Shown here: in pieces, positions 1-8,532 of the stretch | Numbering within the stretch: the first letter of the stretch is position 1 | Layout: every line of letters starts with the position of its first letter | Source: a virus | Length of the DNA stretch: 26,418 nt | Virus record (IMG/VR): IMGVR_UViG_3300028025_000133 | Location: 1 to 26,418 of that record | Reading direction: 5' to 3' (one strand) | Made by a program: the position numbers and the translations under genes | The notes under the pieces: generated by a model | The model's database searches: none | Told to the model about the DNA's origin: nothing | Seen by the model: only the letters and a program-made list of their open reading frames with translations

Positions 1-264
1 GACAGTATCAACGCTGCCAGAACCATCTTCAGAAACTGCTGGTTTGACCGTGACAATTGCCACGAAGGATTGCAGTGCTTGCGTCACTACCGTTACGATG
101 TTGACCCAGACACCAAGCAATTCAGCAAAACACCAGTCCACGACCAATATTCACACGGGGCTGACGCTTTCCGTTACATCGGTCTGATGATTAACGAACC
201 CAAAGAGCGCAGAAGGCCGCGACCCGTTCAAAATTACGGTGGCGCAAATAGCTGGATGGGCTAA
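1..264 (+). CDS. Terminase large subunit, C-terminal end (partial)
   Basis: This frame is open from base 1, so the 5' part of the gene lies outside the window; 87 codons are visible before TAA at 262-264. The visible tail carries HDQYSHGADAFRYIGL, a typical end of the nuclease domain of phage terminase large subunits, in which a late acidic residue in a DAxRY context follows the RNase H-like fold. The protein is the ATP-driven motor that cuts and pumps concatemeric DNA into the prohead. It is followed 30 bases later by the portal gene, the normal partner and neighbour. The ATPase motifs cannot be checked because they lie upstream. The short residue run and the synteny support the call. Confidence 0.85.
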   Translation, partial: DSINAARTIFRNCWFDRDNCHEGLQCLRHYRYDVDPDTKQFSKTPVHDQYSHGADAFRYIGLMINEPKERRRPRPVQNYGGANSWMG

Positions 265-294
265 AATTGGCAAACTTGTCAACCTAGGACATAT

Positions 295-2406
295 ATGGCA
301 GATGATTACGACCCACGGATTCAAGAAGCAATTGAATTCTTGAAATTGGCAAATGATGCCGACACAATGAACCGCCAAGAGGCGCTTGAAGACCTGAAAT
401 TTGGTGGTGGCGACCAATGGCCCGTGGAGTTGCAGAACTCACGAAATCTGGAATCACGCCCTGTCATTACGGTCAACAAGGTGGACAACTATTGTCGCCA
501 AGTTTGTAACCAACAGCGCCAGCAACGCCCACGAATCAAAGTCCATGCAATGAACACGCATGACGACATGGTTGATGCTCAGACAATCCAAGGCATCGTG
601 CGCCACATTGAAAACAATTCCAATGCTGACCACGCTTACGACAACGCTTTTGAATACGCTGTCCGTATGGGTTGGGGCTATTTCCGTGTTCGTACAGACT
701 ACGTTTCTGAAGATTCTTTTGAACAAGAAATCTACATTGACCCAATCGACAACCCTTTTACCGTCTACTTTGACCCCAATTCAGTAGCCCCTGATGGCTC
801 TGACGCTGACCGTTGTTTAATTACAACAATGATGCCAAAGAAGGAGTTTTCAAAGCTTTATCCTGACGCATCGGTTGATGGTGGTACGTCTTTCACGCAA
901 CGTGGAACGGGTGACAGCCAATCAGAATGGATTACCAAAGAGGACATTCGCCTTGCTGAATACTTCTACACAGTGCGCGAGAAAGCCACGCTGTATCAAT
1001 TGAGCGATGGTTCTTCTACGTTTGCTGAAGACAAAGATTTGTTTGCCCGTTTAGCTAGTGCTGGCATTGTGGTGGTTGACCAACGTTCTTCATACAAGAA
1101 AACCATCAAGTATTGCAAATTAACCGCCATCGACATTATTGAAGAAGGCACTTGGGCTGGTAAGTACATCCCAATCATCCCTGTTTACGGTCGCCACATC
1201 GTGATTGGTGACAAGCGCAAGAAGTTCGGCATGATTCGTTATGCCAAAGACCCACAGCGTATGTATAACTTCTGGCAGACTTCTATCACAGAAGGCGTTG
1301 CGTTGGCTCCAAAGGCTAAGTGGTTGATTGCTGAAGGTCAAGACGAAGGCCACGAAAACGATTGGGCAAACGCCAACATCAAGTCTTTCCCGCTGTTGCG
1401 ATACAAGCAGACAGACATTGAAGGTCGCCCTGCGCCTGTGCCTGTTCGTTTGCAACCAGAGCCACCACAGCAAGGCATCATGATGGCTGCTGCTGGTGTG
1501 GATGATGACATTAAGTCAATTATGGGCGTGTTTGACCCTGCACAAATGAAGCAAGGCAACATCTCAGGCAAGGCTTTAAATGGTCAGCAACAACAAGTTG
1601 ACCTGACAAACTACGATTATTACGACAACTTGACACGCTCAATTTCCCATTGCGGCACGATTATTCTGGACTTGTTGCCTAAGATTTACGACACCGAGCG
1701 TGTTATGCGAATCATTGGCGATGACGGCAAACCTGAGTTGTTGACCGTTAACCAGCGTGATTCAGTTGGTCGCGTGTTGAACGACATGACGGTTGGTCAA
1801 TATGACGTGGTAATGGACACTGGCCCTGGCTACAACAGCAAACGCCAAGAAGCCGTTGATTCAATGCTGCCATTGTTGGCTGCTGACCCAAGCCTGATGC
1901 AGACTTGTGGTGACTTGGTGTTCCGTAACATGGATTGGCCTGGCGCTGACGTTATCGCTGACCGCTTGGCTGCGGGTAACCCATTGGCTCAGATTGACGA
2001 ACACAGCGAAATCCCGCCGCAAGTTCAAATGCAATTGGCCCAAGGCAAGAAGCAGGTGGAAGAACTGCAACAACAACTTCAGTCTATGCAGTTGATGTTG
2101 AAGAACCGCGCTGATGTTGAGCAAATGAAGCAAGAGGGTGAAACCAAGCGCAAGCTGATGGATGTTACTTCTCGCGCCCACAACACCGAAACAATGGCTG
2201 AAGTGAAGGTCAATGACCAAAACACCCGTTCAATTACAAGTCAAAACAAGACTGAGTTGGATGCGATTGTTCAGCTTATGTTGCACAACATGGACACTAG
2301 CCGCTTAGAGCGTGAGATTGCCCTGCGTAATGCAGACCAAATGCAAGCCGCACAAGTTGCAGTGTCTGACATTGATAACCAACAAAACCCCTTGATGGGA
2401 CAATAA
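295..2406 (+). CDS. Portal protein, P22 gp1-like
   Basis: This 703-residue protein is close in length to the P22 portal (725 residues). It would form the dodecameric ring at the capsid vertex through which DNA enters and leaves, and bind terminase on one side and the gp4-like neck protein on the other. The N-terminus (YDPRIQEAIEFLKLANDAD, then WPVELQNSR and RPVITVNKV) has the style of P22-type portals. Residues about 590-650 are rich in Q, E and K and predict a long helix or coiled coil, which matches the C-terminal barrel of this family. The start ATG has AGGA at 286-289 with 5 bases of spacing. The position between terminase and scaffold agrees with the P22 gene order. Confidence 0.9.
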   Translation: MADDYDPRIQEAIEFLKLANDADTMNRQEALEDLKFGGGDQWPVELQNSRNLESRPVITVNKVDNYCRQVCNQQRQQRPRIKVHAMNTHDDMVDAQTIQGIVRHIENNSNADHAYDNAFEYAVRMGWGYFRVRTDYVSEDSFEQEIYIDPIDNPFTVYFDPNSVAPDGSDADRCLITTMMPKKEFSKLYPDASVDGGTSFTQRGTGDSQSEWITKEDIRLAEYFYTVREKATLYQLSDGSSTFAEDKDLFARLASAGIVVVDQRSSYKKTIKYCKLTAIDIIEEGTWAGKYIPIIPVYGRHIVIGDKRKKFGMIRYAKDPQRMYNFWQTSITEGVALAPKAKWLIAEGQDEGHENDWANANIKSFPLLRYKQTDIEGRPAPVPVRLQPEPPQQGIMMAAAGVDDDIKSIMGVFDPAQMKQGNISGKALNGQQQQVDLTNYDYYDNLTRSISHCGTIILDLLPKIYDTERVMRIIGDDGKPELLTVNQRDSVGRVLNDMTVGQYDVVMDTGPGYNSKRQEAVDSMLPLLAADPSLMQTCGDLVFRNMDWPGADVIADRLAAGNPLAQIDEHSEIPPQVQMQLAQGKKQVEELQQQLQSMQLMLKNRADVEQMKQEGETKRKLMDVTSRAHNTETMAEVKVNDQNTRSITSQNKTELDAIVQLMLHNMDTSRLEREIALRNADQMQAAQVAVSDIDNQQNPLMGQ

Positions 2407-2409
2407 ATC

Positions 2410-2427
2410 TGTGGTAGATTAACCACA
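2410..2427 (+). other. Small hairpin between portal and scaffold
   Basis: TGTGGT at 2410-2415 and ACCACA at 2422-2427 pair perfectly around the 6-base loop AGATTA, just after the portal stop codon. No T-run follows, so it does not look like an intrinsic terminator. It may be an mRNA processing or stability element, or chance. Confidence 0.35.
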
Positions 2428-2473
2428 AACCTTACCCGTGAGGTACACGGGGCAAATTCGGAGTGACAACGTA

Positions 2474-3370
2474 ATGTCTGAAAAAGAAGCAAGTCAAGTA
2501 TTGACGAGCGACAACGCAGCGGAATTTTATGCAAACAGATTAGGTTTAGCTGAATCACCAGCCCCTGCCGAGGCCGAGCAATCGGAGCCGACAGAGGTAG
2601 TTGAACAGAGTGAACCTGAAGAAGCAGAAGCCGAAGCAAAACAAGAGGGTGAGCGCAAGCAAAATCCTAAACTTGAGCGCCGTTTTTCTGAGATTACTAA
2701 GCAACGTGAAGAAGCGCGTAAAGAAGCGCAACAAGAACGTGAAGCAAGGCAAGCTCTGGAACAGCGTTTGGCAGCTTTAGAAAACCGTGGTCAGCCTCAA
2801 CGGGCTAATCCAGTTGACGAAAAGCCGCAACCCAGTCAGTTCAGCGATGCGTTTGAATACGCCGAGGCTCTTGCAGAGTACACGGCAGACAAGCGAATTG
2901 GTGAAATGAAGCAACAAGAAGCTGAAGCTAAACAAGCTGAAGAACGCCAGAAGGTTATCAACCAATGGACTTCTAAAGTGGAAGCAGCTAAAGCAACGTT
3001 GCCTGATTTTGATGACATTGTTGCATCGAGCGATGTGGTCGTTAATGACGACATTCGTGATGCCATTCTGGAGAGTGATGTTGGGCCTCAAATCCTGTAT
3101 CACCTAGCTGAAAACGATGAAGTCGCTAAGAAAATCGCTGGTTTGTCGCCAAAGCAAGCGTTGCGAGAGATTGGAAAGTTGGAAGCAAGGTTTGAGGCAA
3201 AGCCTGAAGCCGAGAAGCCAGCCCCTATTGTTAGAAGTAAAGCACCAGCACCGATTCAACCGATTCGTGGCGGCAAAAACACACCTGATGTGCCATTAGA
3301 TTCCAACGGGGTTTTCTTTGGTACAGCAGCACAGTGGAAAGAGCTGCGCAAAGCGGGAAAAATTCGGTAA
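2474..3370 (+). CDS. Scaffolding protein, P22 gp8-like
   Basis: This 298-residue protein is the same size as P22 scaffold (303 residues) and sits at the same place, between portal and coat. It would direct coat polymerisation into proheads and leave before or during packaging. The composition is very acidic and low in complexity: residues about 18-60 are rich in E, A and P, about 60-105 are rich in E, K, Q and R and predict a coiled coil, and the end is basic (QWKELRKAGKIR), as in scaffolds whose basic C-terminus binds coat. I chose ATG 2474 because GGAGTG lies at 2460-2465 with good spacing. A GTG at 2438 in the same frame would add 12 residues but has no ribosome site. Assignment rests on synteny and composition, not on a sequence motif. 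Confidence 0.82.
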   Translation: MSEKEASQVLTSDNAAEFYANRLGLAESPAPAEAEQSEPTEVVEQSEPEEAEAEAKQEGERKQNPKLERRFSEITKQREEARKEAQQEREARQALEQRLAALENRGQPQRANPVDEKPQPSQFSDAFEYAEALAEYTADKRIGEMKQQEAEAKQAEERQKVINQWTSKVEAAKATLPDFDDIVASSDVVVNDDIRDAILESDVGPQILYHLAENDEVAKKIAGLSPKQALREIGKLEARFEAKPEAEKPAPIVRSKAPAPIQPIRGGKNTPDVPLDSNGVFFGTAAQWKELRKAGKIR

Positions 3371-3394
3371 ACCTAATCTTTTTGAAAGCAAAAA

Positions 3395-4645
3395 ATGTCA
3401 AACAATTTATTGACCATTAGCAAGATCACCAACGAAGCGTTGATGGTCTTGGAAAACGAGTTGACCTTCACTTCTGAAGTTGACCGCAACTATGACGACC
3501 AGTTCGCTGTCGTGGGCGCAAAAATCGGTAACACCGTAAACGTTCGCAAGCCTGGTCGTTTCATCGGTACATCTGGCCCTGCCCTGAACGTTGAAGACTT
3601 CAACGAGACTTCAGTGCCTGTTACCTTGTCCACACAGTTCCACGTTGACACTCAGTTCACCACACAAGACTTGGCTTTGTCCTTGGATATGTTTAGCGAC
3701 CGCGTGTTGAAGCCTGCAATCGCTGCAATCGCCAACAAGATTGACCGTGACGGTATGGCTATGGCTGTGGCTCAGACTGCCAACATCGTTGGTACTGCTG
3801 GCACTGTTCCTACTGACCTGTTGACCTACTTGACCGCTGGCGCTTATCTTGACAGCGAAGGCGCACCACGTGACGGTCGCCGTTCATGTATCGTTGAACC
3901 CTTTACATCTGCTTCCATCGTGAACAGCTTGAAAGGTTTGTTCGTTCCTCAAGAAGCCATTGCCTCTCAATACCGTAAAGGTTTGATGGGTCGTGATTCT
4001 GGTGGCATGAACTGGAAACTGGACCAGAACGTTGTGTCTCAAACTTTCGGCACTAACGGCGCTGGCGCTACCGCTTCCGTGAACACTACCACTGGCACAG
4101 GCTTCCTGACTAGCGGTTGGGCTTCTTCTGGTTCGGTCAGCATCACTGCTGCTGTGGCTACTGTGAACCTCAACGCTGGTGACGTGTTCACTATCGCTGG
4201 TGTGTTTGCTGTCAACCCACAGAACCGCCAACCCTACGGCTCTAACAAGCTGCGCAACTTTGTGGTGAAAACTGCTGTGTCTATCGCTTCTGGCGCTACC
4301 ACTGCTGTCACCGTGTCGCCTGCTGTTATCACCGCTGGTCAGTTCCAAAACGTGAGCATCCCAACAACTTCTAGCACTGCTGCTGTTACTCAGTTCAACG
4401 CCACTGGCGCTGTGTCTGCTCAGAACATCATCATGCACAAAAACGCTTTCACTTTGGCAGTAGCCGATTTGGAATTGCCAGAAGGTGTGCATTTTGCTGG
4501 TCGTGCAAGCGACAAGGAAATTGGTTTGTCGATGCGCGTTGTGCGTCAGTACACTATCAACAACGACAGCATCCCAACTCGTTTGGATGTGTTGTACGGT
4601 TGGGCTCCTCTGTACCCTGAATTGGCTTGCCGCGTTGCATCCTAA
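3395..4645 (+). CDS. Major coat protein, P22 gp5-like
   Basis: This 416-residue protein is close to P22 coat (430 residues). It is the HK97-fold subunit of the icosahedral shell. The N-terminal half (ITNEALMVLENELTF, then VNVRKPGRF and LDMFSDRVLKPAIAAIANKID) is strongly of the P22 coat family type. The middle, about residues 215-340, is Ala/Thr/Ser/Val-rich and beta-like and corresponds to the insertion (I) domain of this family. The end has MRVVRQYTINNDSIPTRLDV and YPELACRV, also typical. Its ribosome site is weak for a major structural gene: only GAAAG at 3384-3388. A strong terminator follows within 10 bases of the stop codon, as is common after major capsid genes. Confidence 0.93.
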   Translation: MSNNLLTISKITNEALMVLENELTFTSEVDRNYDDQFAVVGAKIGNTVNVRKPGRFIGTSGPALNVEDFNETSVPVTLSTQFHVDTQFTTQDLALSLDMFSDRVLKPAIAAIANKIDRDGMAMAVAQTANIVGTAGTVPTDLLTYLTAGAYLDSEGAPRDGRRSCIVEPFTSASIVNSLKGLFVPQEAIASQYRKGLMGRDSGGMNWKLDQNVVSQTFGTNGAGATASVNTTTGTGFLTSGWASSGSVSITAAVATVNLNAGDVFTIAGVFAVNPQNRQPYGSNKLRNFVVKTAVSIASGATTAVTVSPAVITAGQFQNVSIPTTSSTAAVTQFNATGAVSAQNIIMHKNAFTLAVADLELPEGVHFAGRASDKEIGLSMRVVRQYTINNDSIPTRLDVLYGWAPLYPELACRVAS

Positions 4646-4652
4646 TTCTGAT

Positions 4653-4674
4653 GGGGGGTTCGCCCCCCGTTTTT
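4653..4674 (+). terminator. Intrinsic terminator after coat
   Basis: GGGGGG (4653-4658), loop TTCG (4659-4662) and CCCCCC (4663-4668) form a perfect hairpin with a very stable UUCG tetraloop. It is followed by GTTTTT to 4674. It begins 8 bases after the coat stop codon and would reduce late transcription past the coat gene. Confidence 0.93.
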
Positions 4675-4697
4675 AAACATTTTTAAGGAAAACTATC

Positions 4698-4931
4698 ATG
4701 GCTAATCCAGGACCAGCATCGACCCAAACCCCTATCTATTTGCTTAACGGCAATGCCGCTGATGGCATTTTGCTTGGCATTGAAGGCGGCAAAATCGGTT
4801 TCTACGGCGAAACTCCAGTTGTTCAAGCAGGCGCAATCACAGCATTGACCGCAGGCCCATCGACTGCTGAATTTGTTGCAGCAACTAACGCTATCATTAC
4901 AGCGCTCAAGAACATCGGCGTCACAGCTTAA
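4698..4931 (+). CDS. Small virion protein, possible head decoration or head-fibre type
   Basis: The 77-residue product has two visible parts. The first is PIYLLNGNAADGILLGIEGG. The second is KIGFYGETPVVQ followed by a spacer and TNAIITALKNIGVTA. The pattern GFxGxTPVxQ plus a final NAIIxALKxxG helix recurs at the C-terminal ends of phage head-fibre and other small virion proteins; this is recalled family knowledge, not a search result. No signal peptide or membrane segment is seen. AAGGAA at 4685-4690 lies 7 bases from ATG. The gene is flanked by two intrinsic terminators and directly follows coat, where decoration genes are often found. The product is surely made; the exact role is inferred. 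Confidence 0.7.
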   Translation: MANPGPASTQTPIYLLNGNAADGILLGIEGGKIGFYGETPVVQAGAITALTAGPSTAEFVAATNAIITALKNIGVTA

Positions 4932-4949
4932 TTCTTGCAGTTGCCTTTT

Positions 4950-4984
4950 ACGCCACCTGAGTAAAATCGGGTGGCGTTTCTTTT
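4950..4984 (+). terminator. Intrinsic terminator after the 77-residue gene
   Basis: ACGCCACC (4950-4957) pairs with GGTGGCGT (4970-4977) across a 12-base loop. The stem runs into a T-rich stretch, TTTCTTTTT, ending at 4985. It stands between the small virion gene and the glycosyltransferase gene. Confidence 0.9.
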
Positions 4985-4999
4985 TGAGAAGGAAAAAGA

Positions 5000-5662
5000 A
5001 TGAAACACATAATGATCGCCATTCCTGCTTACACGGGAACGGTTCACATGGGAACAATGCGTTCTCTGATAAATGACACGCTTGAACTGGTCAAAAGGGG
5101 TGACCGCTTCACGTTGGTTGACGATATTGGCAACGCGCTAATTGCTGACAGTCGAGGCATCATTGCCACACGCTTTTGGGAATCAGACTGCGACCAATTA
5201 ATTTTTGTTGATTCAGATGTAACTTGGCAGGCTGGCGCATTACTGAAGTTAGTTGACGCTAACGTTGATGTGGCTGCTGGCGTGTACCCTAGTCGCCGTG
5301 ACCCAATCAATTATCCGCTTCACTATCTTGACAAGAAAGAACTGTGGGCAGACCCAGACACAGGGCTATTGGAAGTTAAGTCAGTAGCCACGGGGTTTAT
5401 GAAAATCAGCCGTAAATGTATTGAAAAGATGATTGCGGAATACCCAGAGCGTCATTTCTACACCGCAGAGCGTGACAAACAGTTCTACCCTTTGTTTGAC
5501 CACATCTTTGAAGATGGTTACAAATGGGGTGAGGATTATAGTTTCTGCATCCGCTGGCGAAAGATTGGCGGTCAGGTGTGGATTGACCCAGAAATTGCAA
5601 TGGGCCATATTGGATATAAAATCTTCCAAGGGCATCTAGGAAATTACCTGAGAAATAGGTAA
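5000..5662 (+). CDS. Glycosyltransferase, GT-A type
   Basis: The 220-residue protein begins with MIAIPAYTG, a nucleotide-binding beta strand of GT-A glycosyltransferases. It goes on to ADSRGIIATRFWES (residues 49-62) and LIFVDSDVTW (67-76). D71-S-D73 is the DxD motif that holds the metal and the sugar nucleotide. VAAGVYPSRRD and, near the end, GEDYSFCIRWRKIG (an acidic ED pair like the catalytic base of GT-A enzymes) complete the usual order. It would transfer a sugar from an activated donor in the cytoplasm; the acceptor is unknown. AAGGA at 4989-4993 gives a good start. Its place between head and fibre genes suggests that it modifies a virion protein, but a cell-surface or DNA target cannot be excluded. 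Confidence 0.85.
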   Translation: MKHIMIAIPAYTGTVHMGTMRSLINDTLELVKRGDRFTLVDDIGNALIADSRGIIATRFWESDCDQLIFVDSDVTWQAGALLKLVDANVDVAAGVYPSRRDPINYPLHYLDKKELWADPDTGLLEVKSVATGFMKISRKCIEKMIAEYPERHFYTAERDKQFYPLFDHIFEDGYKWGEDYSFCIRWRKIGGQVWIDPEIAMGHIGYKIFQGHLGNYLRNR

Positions 5663-5691
5663 AATCCGCACATCTTTGCAAAGGAAAATTT

Positions 5692-6027
5692 ATGTCTACT
5701 CCTTTCCGTGTGGTTGGACCCACAGTCGCAGTTTCTGCTGGCGCTACCGCTACTTCAGAAGCATTGGTCAATAACAACCCCAACATTCAATGTAACTACG
5801 TTTCCTTGATTAACACTGGTGCAACCAGCGTTGCGGTAAAGTTTGGCCCTACTGGTGTTACAGCGCCTGTTTTGCCCGTAAGCGGCTCAACAACTGGTGA
5901 ATTTGTTTTACCCCCTTTGATGACTGATGCAATCCTGTTTGGCGTTCCAACAACTCCCACTTATGTGCGAATGATTGGTTCTGCTGCTGGTCCTTCTATC
6001 GTTTACGTTACACCTATCGCTTTCTAA
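5692..6027 (+). CDS. Small beta-rich structural protein, unknown
   Basis: The product has 111 residues, with no membrane segment or signal peptide. The sequence alternates short hydrophobic strands with small and polar residues (YVSLINTGATSVAVKFGP, FVLPPLMTDAILFGVP, YVRMIGSAAGPSIVYVTP), the look of a small beta sandwich. Similar proteins are often found beside fibre and tail genes of phages. AAGGAAAA lies just before the ATG. It opens the fibre cassette and is followed by the long fibre gene after 9 bases. I do not recognise a named family; a virion or fibre-attachment role is inferred from context. Confidence 0.75.
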   Translation: MSTPFRVVGPTVAVSAGATATSEALVNNNPNIQCNYVSLINTGATSVAVKFGPTGVTAPVLPVSGSTTGEFVLPPLMTDAILFGVPTTPTYVRMIGSAAGPSIVYVTPIAF

Positions 6028-6036
6028 GGTGATTTG

Positions 6037-8532
6037 ATGGCTGAACCCGCCGAATCCGAAAACCAAAACTTACTGCCTGTTCAGGCATATTTTTCGGTTG
6101 ACGGTGAATTTCAAACCTTCATTGGTCAGGGACAACCGTTTTATGCGACTGTTGACCCAGACCAATCTGGGTTAAACATCACCAACAGCACAATAAATAG
6201 TTCAACTATTGGTGCTACAACGCCTTCAACTGGCGTGTTTACCAATGTCTCAACGACAACGGGAACAATTGCCACTGCTCCAAGCGCAAACACAGACATT
6301 ACCAACAAGGCATATGTTGATGCTGTTGCGCAAGGTCTAAACCCCAAAGGCGCTGTCAAATGCGCTACCACGGCAAATATTACGCTGTCAGGGCTTCAGA
6401 CCATTGATGGCTACACTACGTTGGCTGGTGACAGGGTTTTAGTAAAGAACGAATCTAGCGCACCAACAAACGGCATTTACATTGCTGGTTCTGGTGCTTG
6501 GACACGCGCAGTTGACATGGATGTGTGGGCAGAAGTGCCTGGCGCTTATTGCGTAGTCCTAAACGGCACACAGAACGGAAACACCGCATGGGTTTCCACA
6601 TCTTCTGATGCTGGCACGATTAACGTCACGCCAATCACTTTTGTTCAGTTTGCAGGCACAGGCACTTACTACGCTGGCACAGGCTTGTCTTTGTCAGCTA
6701 ACACGTTCAGCATCACAAATACTGGCGTAACTGCTACAACTTACGGTTCTGCTTCAAGCGTTCCAGTTTTAGCTGTAAACGCACAAGGTCAGATCACATC
6801 GGCTAGTTCTAGTGCGATTGCGATTGCCAACACGCAAGTTTCTGGCCTTGGAACAATGTCAACGCAAAACGCCAATTCTGTTGCCATTACTGGCGGCACG
6901 ATTGATGGCGCAACAATTGGCGGCACGACTGCTGGCGCTGTAACTGGCACAACCATTACGGCAAACACTCAATTTACGGGTTCTGGCGCTGGTCTTACAG
7001 GCACAGCGGCAAGCCTTTCAATTGGTGGCAATGCTGCTACGGCTACGTCAGCTACATCTGCAACATCTGCAACAACAGCAACTAACCTTGCTGGCGGCGC
7101 TGCTGGCTCAGTTCCATACCAAGCATCTAGCGGTTCAACTTCAATGTTGGCGGCTGGCTCAAATGGTCAGGTATTGACTTTGGCTTCTGGTGTGCCTTCA
7201 TGGGCTACGCCTACGGTGGGAACAGTCACATCGGTTAGCGGCACAGGCACAGTGTCTGGCATTAGTTTGTCTGGTACGGTCACAACATCAGGCGATTTGA
7301 CCTTGGGCGGTACACTTGATCTGTCCGCACCTCCCGCTATTGGTGGAACGACTGCAAACACGGTCAGAGGCACAACGATCACGGCAACGACAAAGTTTGT
7401 CGGGCCTTTCTTTGATGCTGCAAATTCTGCTGGTGGTGCTTTGCGTAATGCTTCAGGTGTTGCGCAAATCCAATGGGGCAGTGGTGGCGGTAGTAACGTA
7501 AGTGTTGACGTATCAACCAACCTGAATGGTTCTAATGCTCAAATTGACATTAGCCCAACAGGAACTGGTCACGTTCACATGAAGCCAAGTGGTACGGGTT
7601 CTGTTGAAATTGCTCCAACAAACGCTGGAACTTTGGACAATTTGGTAATTGGTGGTGTTACGCCTTTGGCTGGCACTTTCACAACTTTGCGACTGAACAC
7701 GACTTTATCGGTCAACGGCTCAACAGGCTCAAGCGGTCAGGTTTTGACTTCTAGCGGCTCTGGTTTGCCTACATGGTCAACGCCAACAGCTTACGCTACC
7801 GTAACTGATGACACGACCACAAACGCCACGCGTTATCCGTTGTTTTCAGACGCTACAAGCGGCAATTTAACAACTGAGTACACCAGCTCCACAAAGTACC
7901 AATTCAACCCGTCTACGGGCGTTTTGACAGCAACCAGCTTCTCTGGCGCAGGTGCTTTCACTACTTTGAGCGCCAGCTCTACGGTTTCGGGTACAGGGTT
8001 TAGCACTTACTTGGCTTCACCCCCTGCGATTGGTGGGACAGCGGCTGCGGCTGGAACTTTCACAACGCTTACAGCAACGGCTGATTCGGCTTTTACGTCA
8101 ACAGGCGCTTTGCAGTTGCCAGTTGGTACGACAGCCCAACAGCCTACGGGCGCTGCTGGTAAGTTGCGATTTAACAGCACAACAAGCCAATTTGAAGGTT
8201 ACACCGGTGCGGCATGGGCTTCTGTTGGTGGTGCGGCTATTACTGACGACACCACAACAAACTCAACTTTCTACCCTTTGTTTGCAAGCACGACTAGCGG
8301 AACGGCTACGACTGTTTACACATCATCAACGAAATACAAGTACAACCCTTCAACGGGTACGTTGTCAGCACCGCAAGTTGCTGCGTCAAACGGCATACTT
8401 GTAAATTCCCAAACCGTAGCTGCAAACTATACAATTGCAACAGGCGATAACGGATTGTCGGCAGGACCAGTTACTGTTTCTTCTGGCATAACAGTAACAA
8501 TTGCAAGCGGTTCAGTCTGGACAGTTGTTTAA
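6037..8532 (+). CDS. Long repetitive tail fibre protein
   Basis: This 831-residue protein is dominated by Ser, Thr, Gly, Ala and Val, typical of a trimeric beta-structured phage fibre. The N-terminal 50 residues (AYFSVDGEFQTFIGQGQPFY) differ in composition and may be the attachment part. Residues about 88-205 (ITNKAYVDAVAQGLNPKGAV, then GDRVLVKNES and WTRAVDMD) form a domain seen in many fibre proteins. A 43-residue TDDTTTN...YPLF block occurs twice (7804-7932 and 8242-8370). The last 47 residues and an upstream 49-residue block are repeated in the next gene. ATG 6037 is preceded by AAGGTGA; an in-frame TTG at 6034 is less likely. It probably contacts the host surface. Confidence 0.85.
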   Translation: MAEPAESENQNLLPVQAYFSVDGEFQTFIGQGQPFYATVDPDQSGLNITNSTINSSTIGATTPSTGVFTNVSTTTGTIATAPSANTDITNKAYVDAVAQGLNPKGAVKCATTANITLSGLQTIDGYTTLAGDRVLVKNESSAPTNGIYIAGSGAWTRAVDMDVWAEVPGAYCVVLNGTQNGNTAWVSTSSDAGTINVTPITFVQFAGTGTYYAGTGLSLSANTFSITNTGVTATTYGSASSVPVLAVNAQGQITSASSSAIAIANTQVSGLGTMSTQNANSVAITGGTIDGATIGGTTAGAVTGTTITANTQFTGSGAGLTGTAASLSIGGNAATATSATSATSATTATNLAGGAAGSVPYQASSGSTSMLAAGSNGQVLTLASGVPSWATPTVGTVTSVSGTGTVSGISLSGTVTTSGDLTLGGTLDLSAPPAIGGTTANTVRGTTITATTKFVGPFFDAANSAGGALRNASGVAQIQWGSGGGSNVSVDVSTNLNGSNAQIDISPTGTGHVHMKPSGTGSVEIAPTNAGTLDNLVIGGVTPLAGTFTTLRLNTTLSVNGSTGSSGQVLTSSGSGLPTWSTPTAYATVTDDTTTNATRYPLFSDATSGNLTTEYTSSTKYQFNPSTGVLTATSFSGAGAFTTLSASSTVSGTGFSTYLASPPAIGGTAAAAGTFTTLTATADSAFTSTGALQLPVGTTAQQPTGAAGKLRFNSTTSQFEGYTGAAWASVGGAAITDDTTTNSTFYPLFASTTSGTATTVYTSSTKYKYNPSTGTLSAPQVAASNGILVNSQTVAANYTIATGDNGLSAGPVTVSSGITVTIASGSVWTVV
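7804..8370 (+). repeat. Two copies of a 43-codon block inside the fibre gene
   Basis: The block beginning TDDTTTN and containing YPLF, YTSSTKY and NPSTG is present at 7804-7932 and again at 8242-8370. Both are in frame and of the same length. The copies differ at many bases, so the duplication is not recent. Confidence 0.85.

Noticed and set aside
265-294. TTGGCAA/TTGTCAA inverted motif and CCTAGG palindrome between terminase and portal
   Set aside because: Short AT-rich symmetry that can arise by chance; no promoter pair or operator spacing could be supported.
3884-4492. 202-residue open frame on the minus strand opposite the coat gene
   Set aside because: It lies wholly inside the well supported coat gene, has a Ser/His-rich composition expected of antisense reading through Ala/Thr-rich codons, and has no ribosome site.
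4873-5076. Plus-strand frame crossing the end of the 77-residue gene into the glycosyltransferase gene
   Set aside because: It would run through an intrinsic terminator hairpin and has no start signal.
7167-7520. Minus-strand frame of 117 residues opposite the long fibre
   Set aside because: Val/Pro/Thr-rich product is the mirror of repetitive Gly/Thr/Asn codons of the fibre; no ribosome site and no family pattern.
8030-8404. Plus-strand frame of 124 residues in another frame of the long fibre
   Set aside because: Leu/Arg/Gln-rich shadow of the fibre repeats, without a ribosome site.
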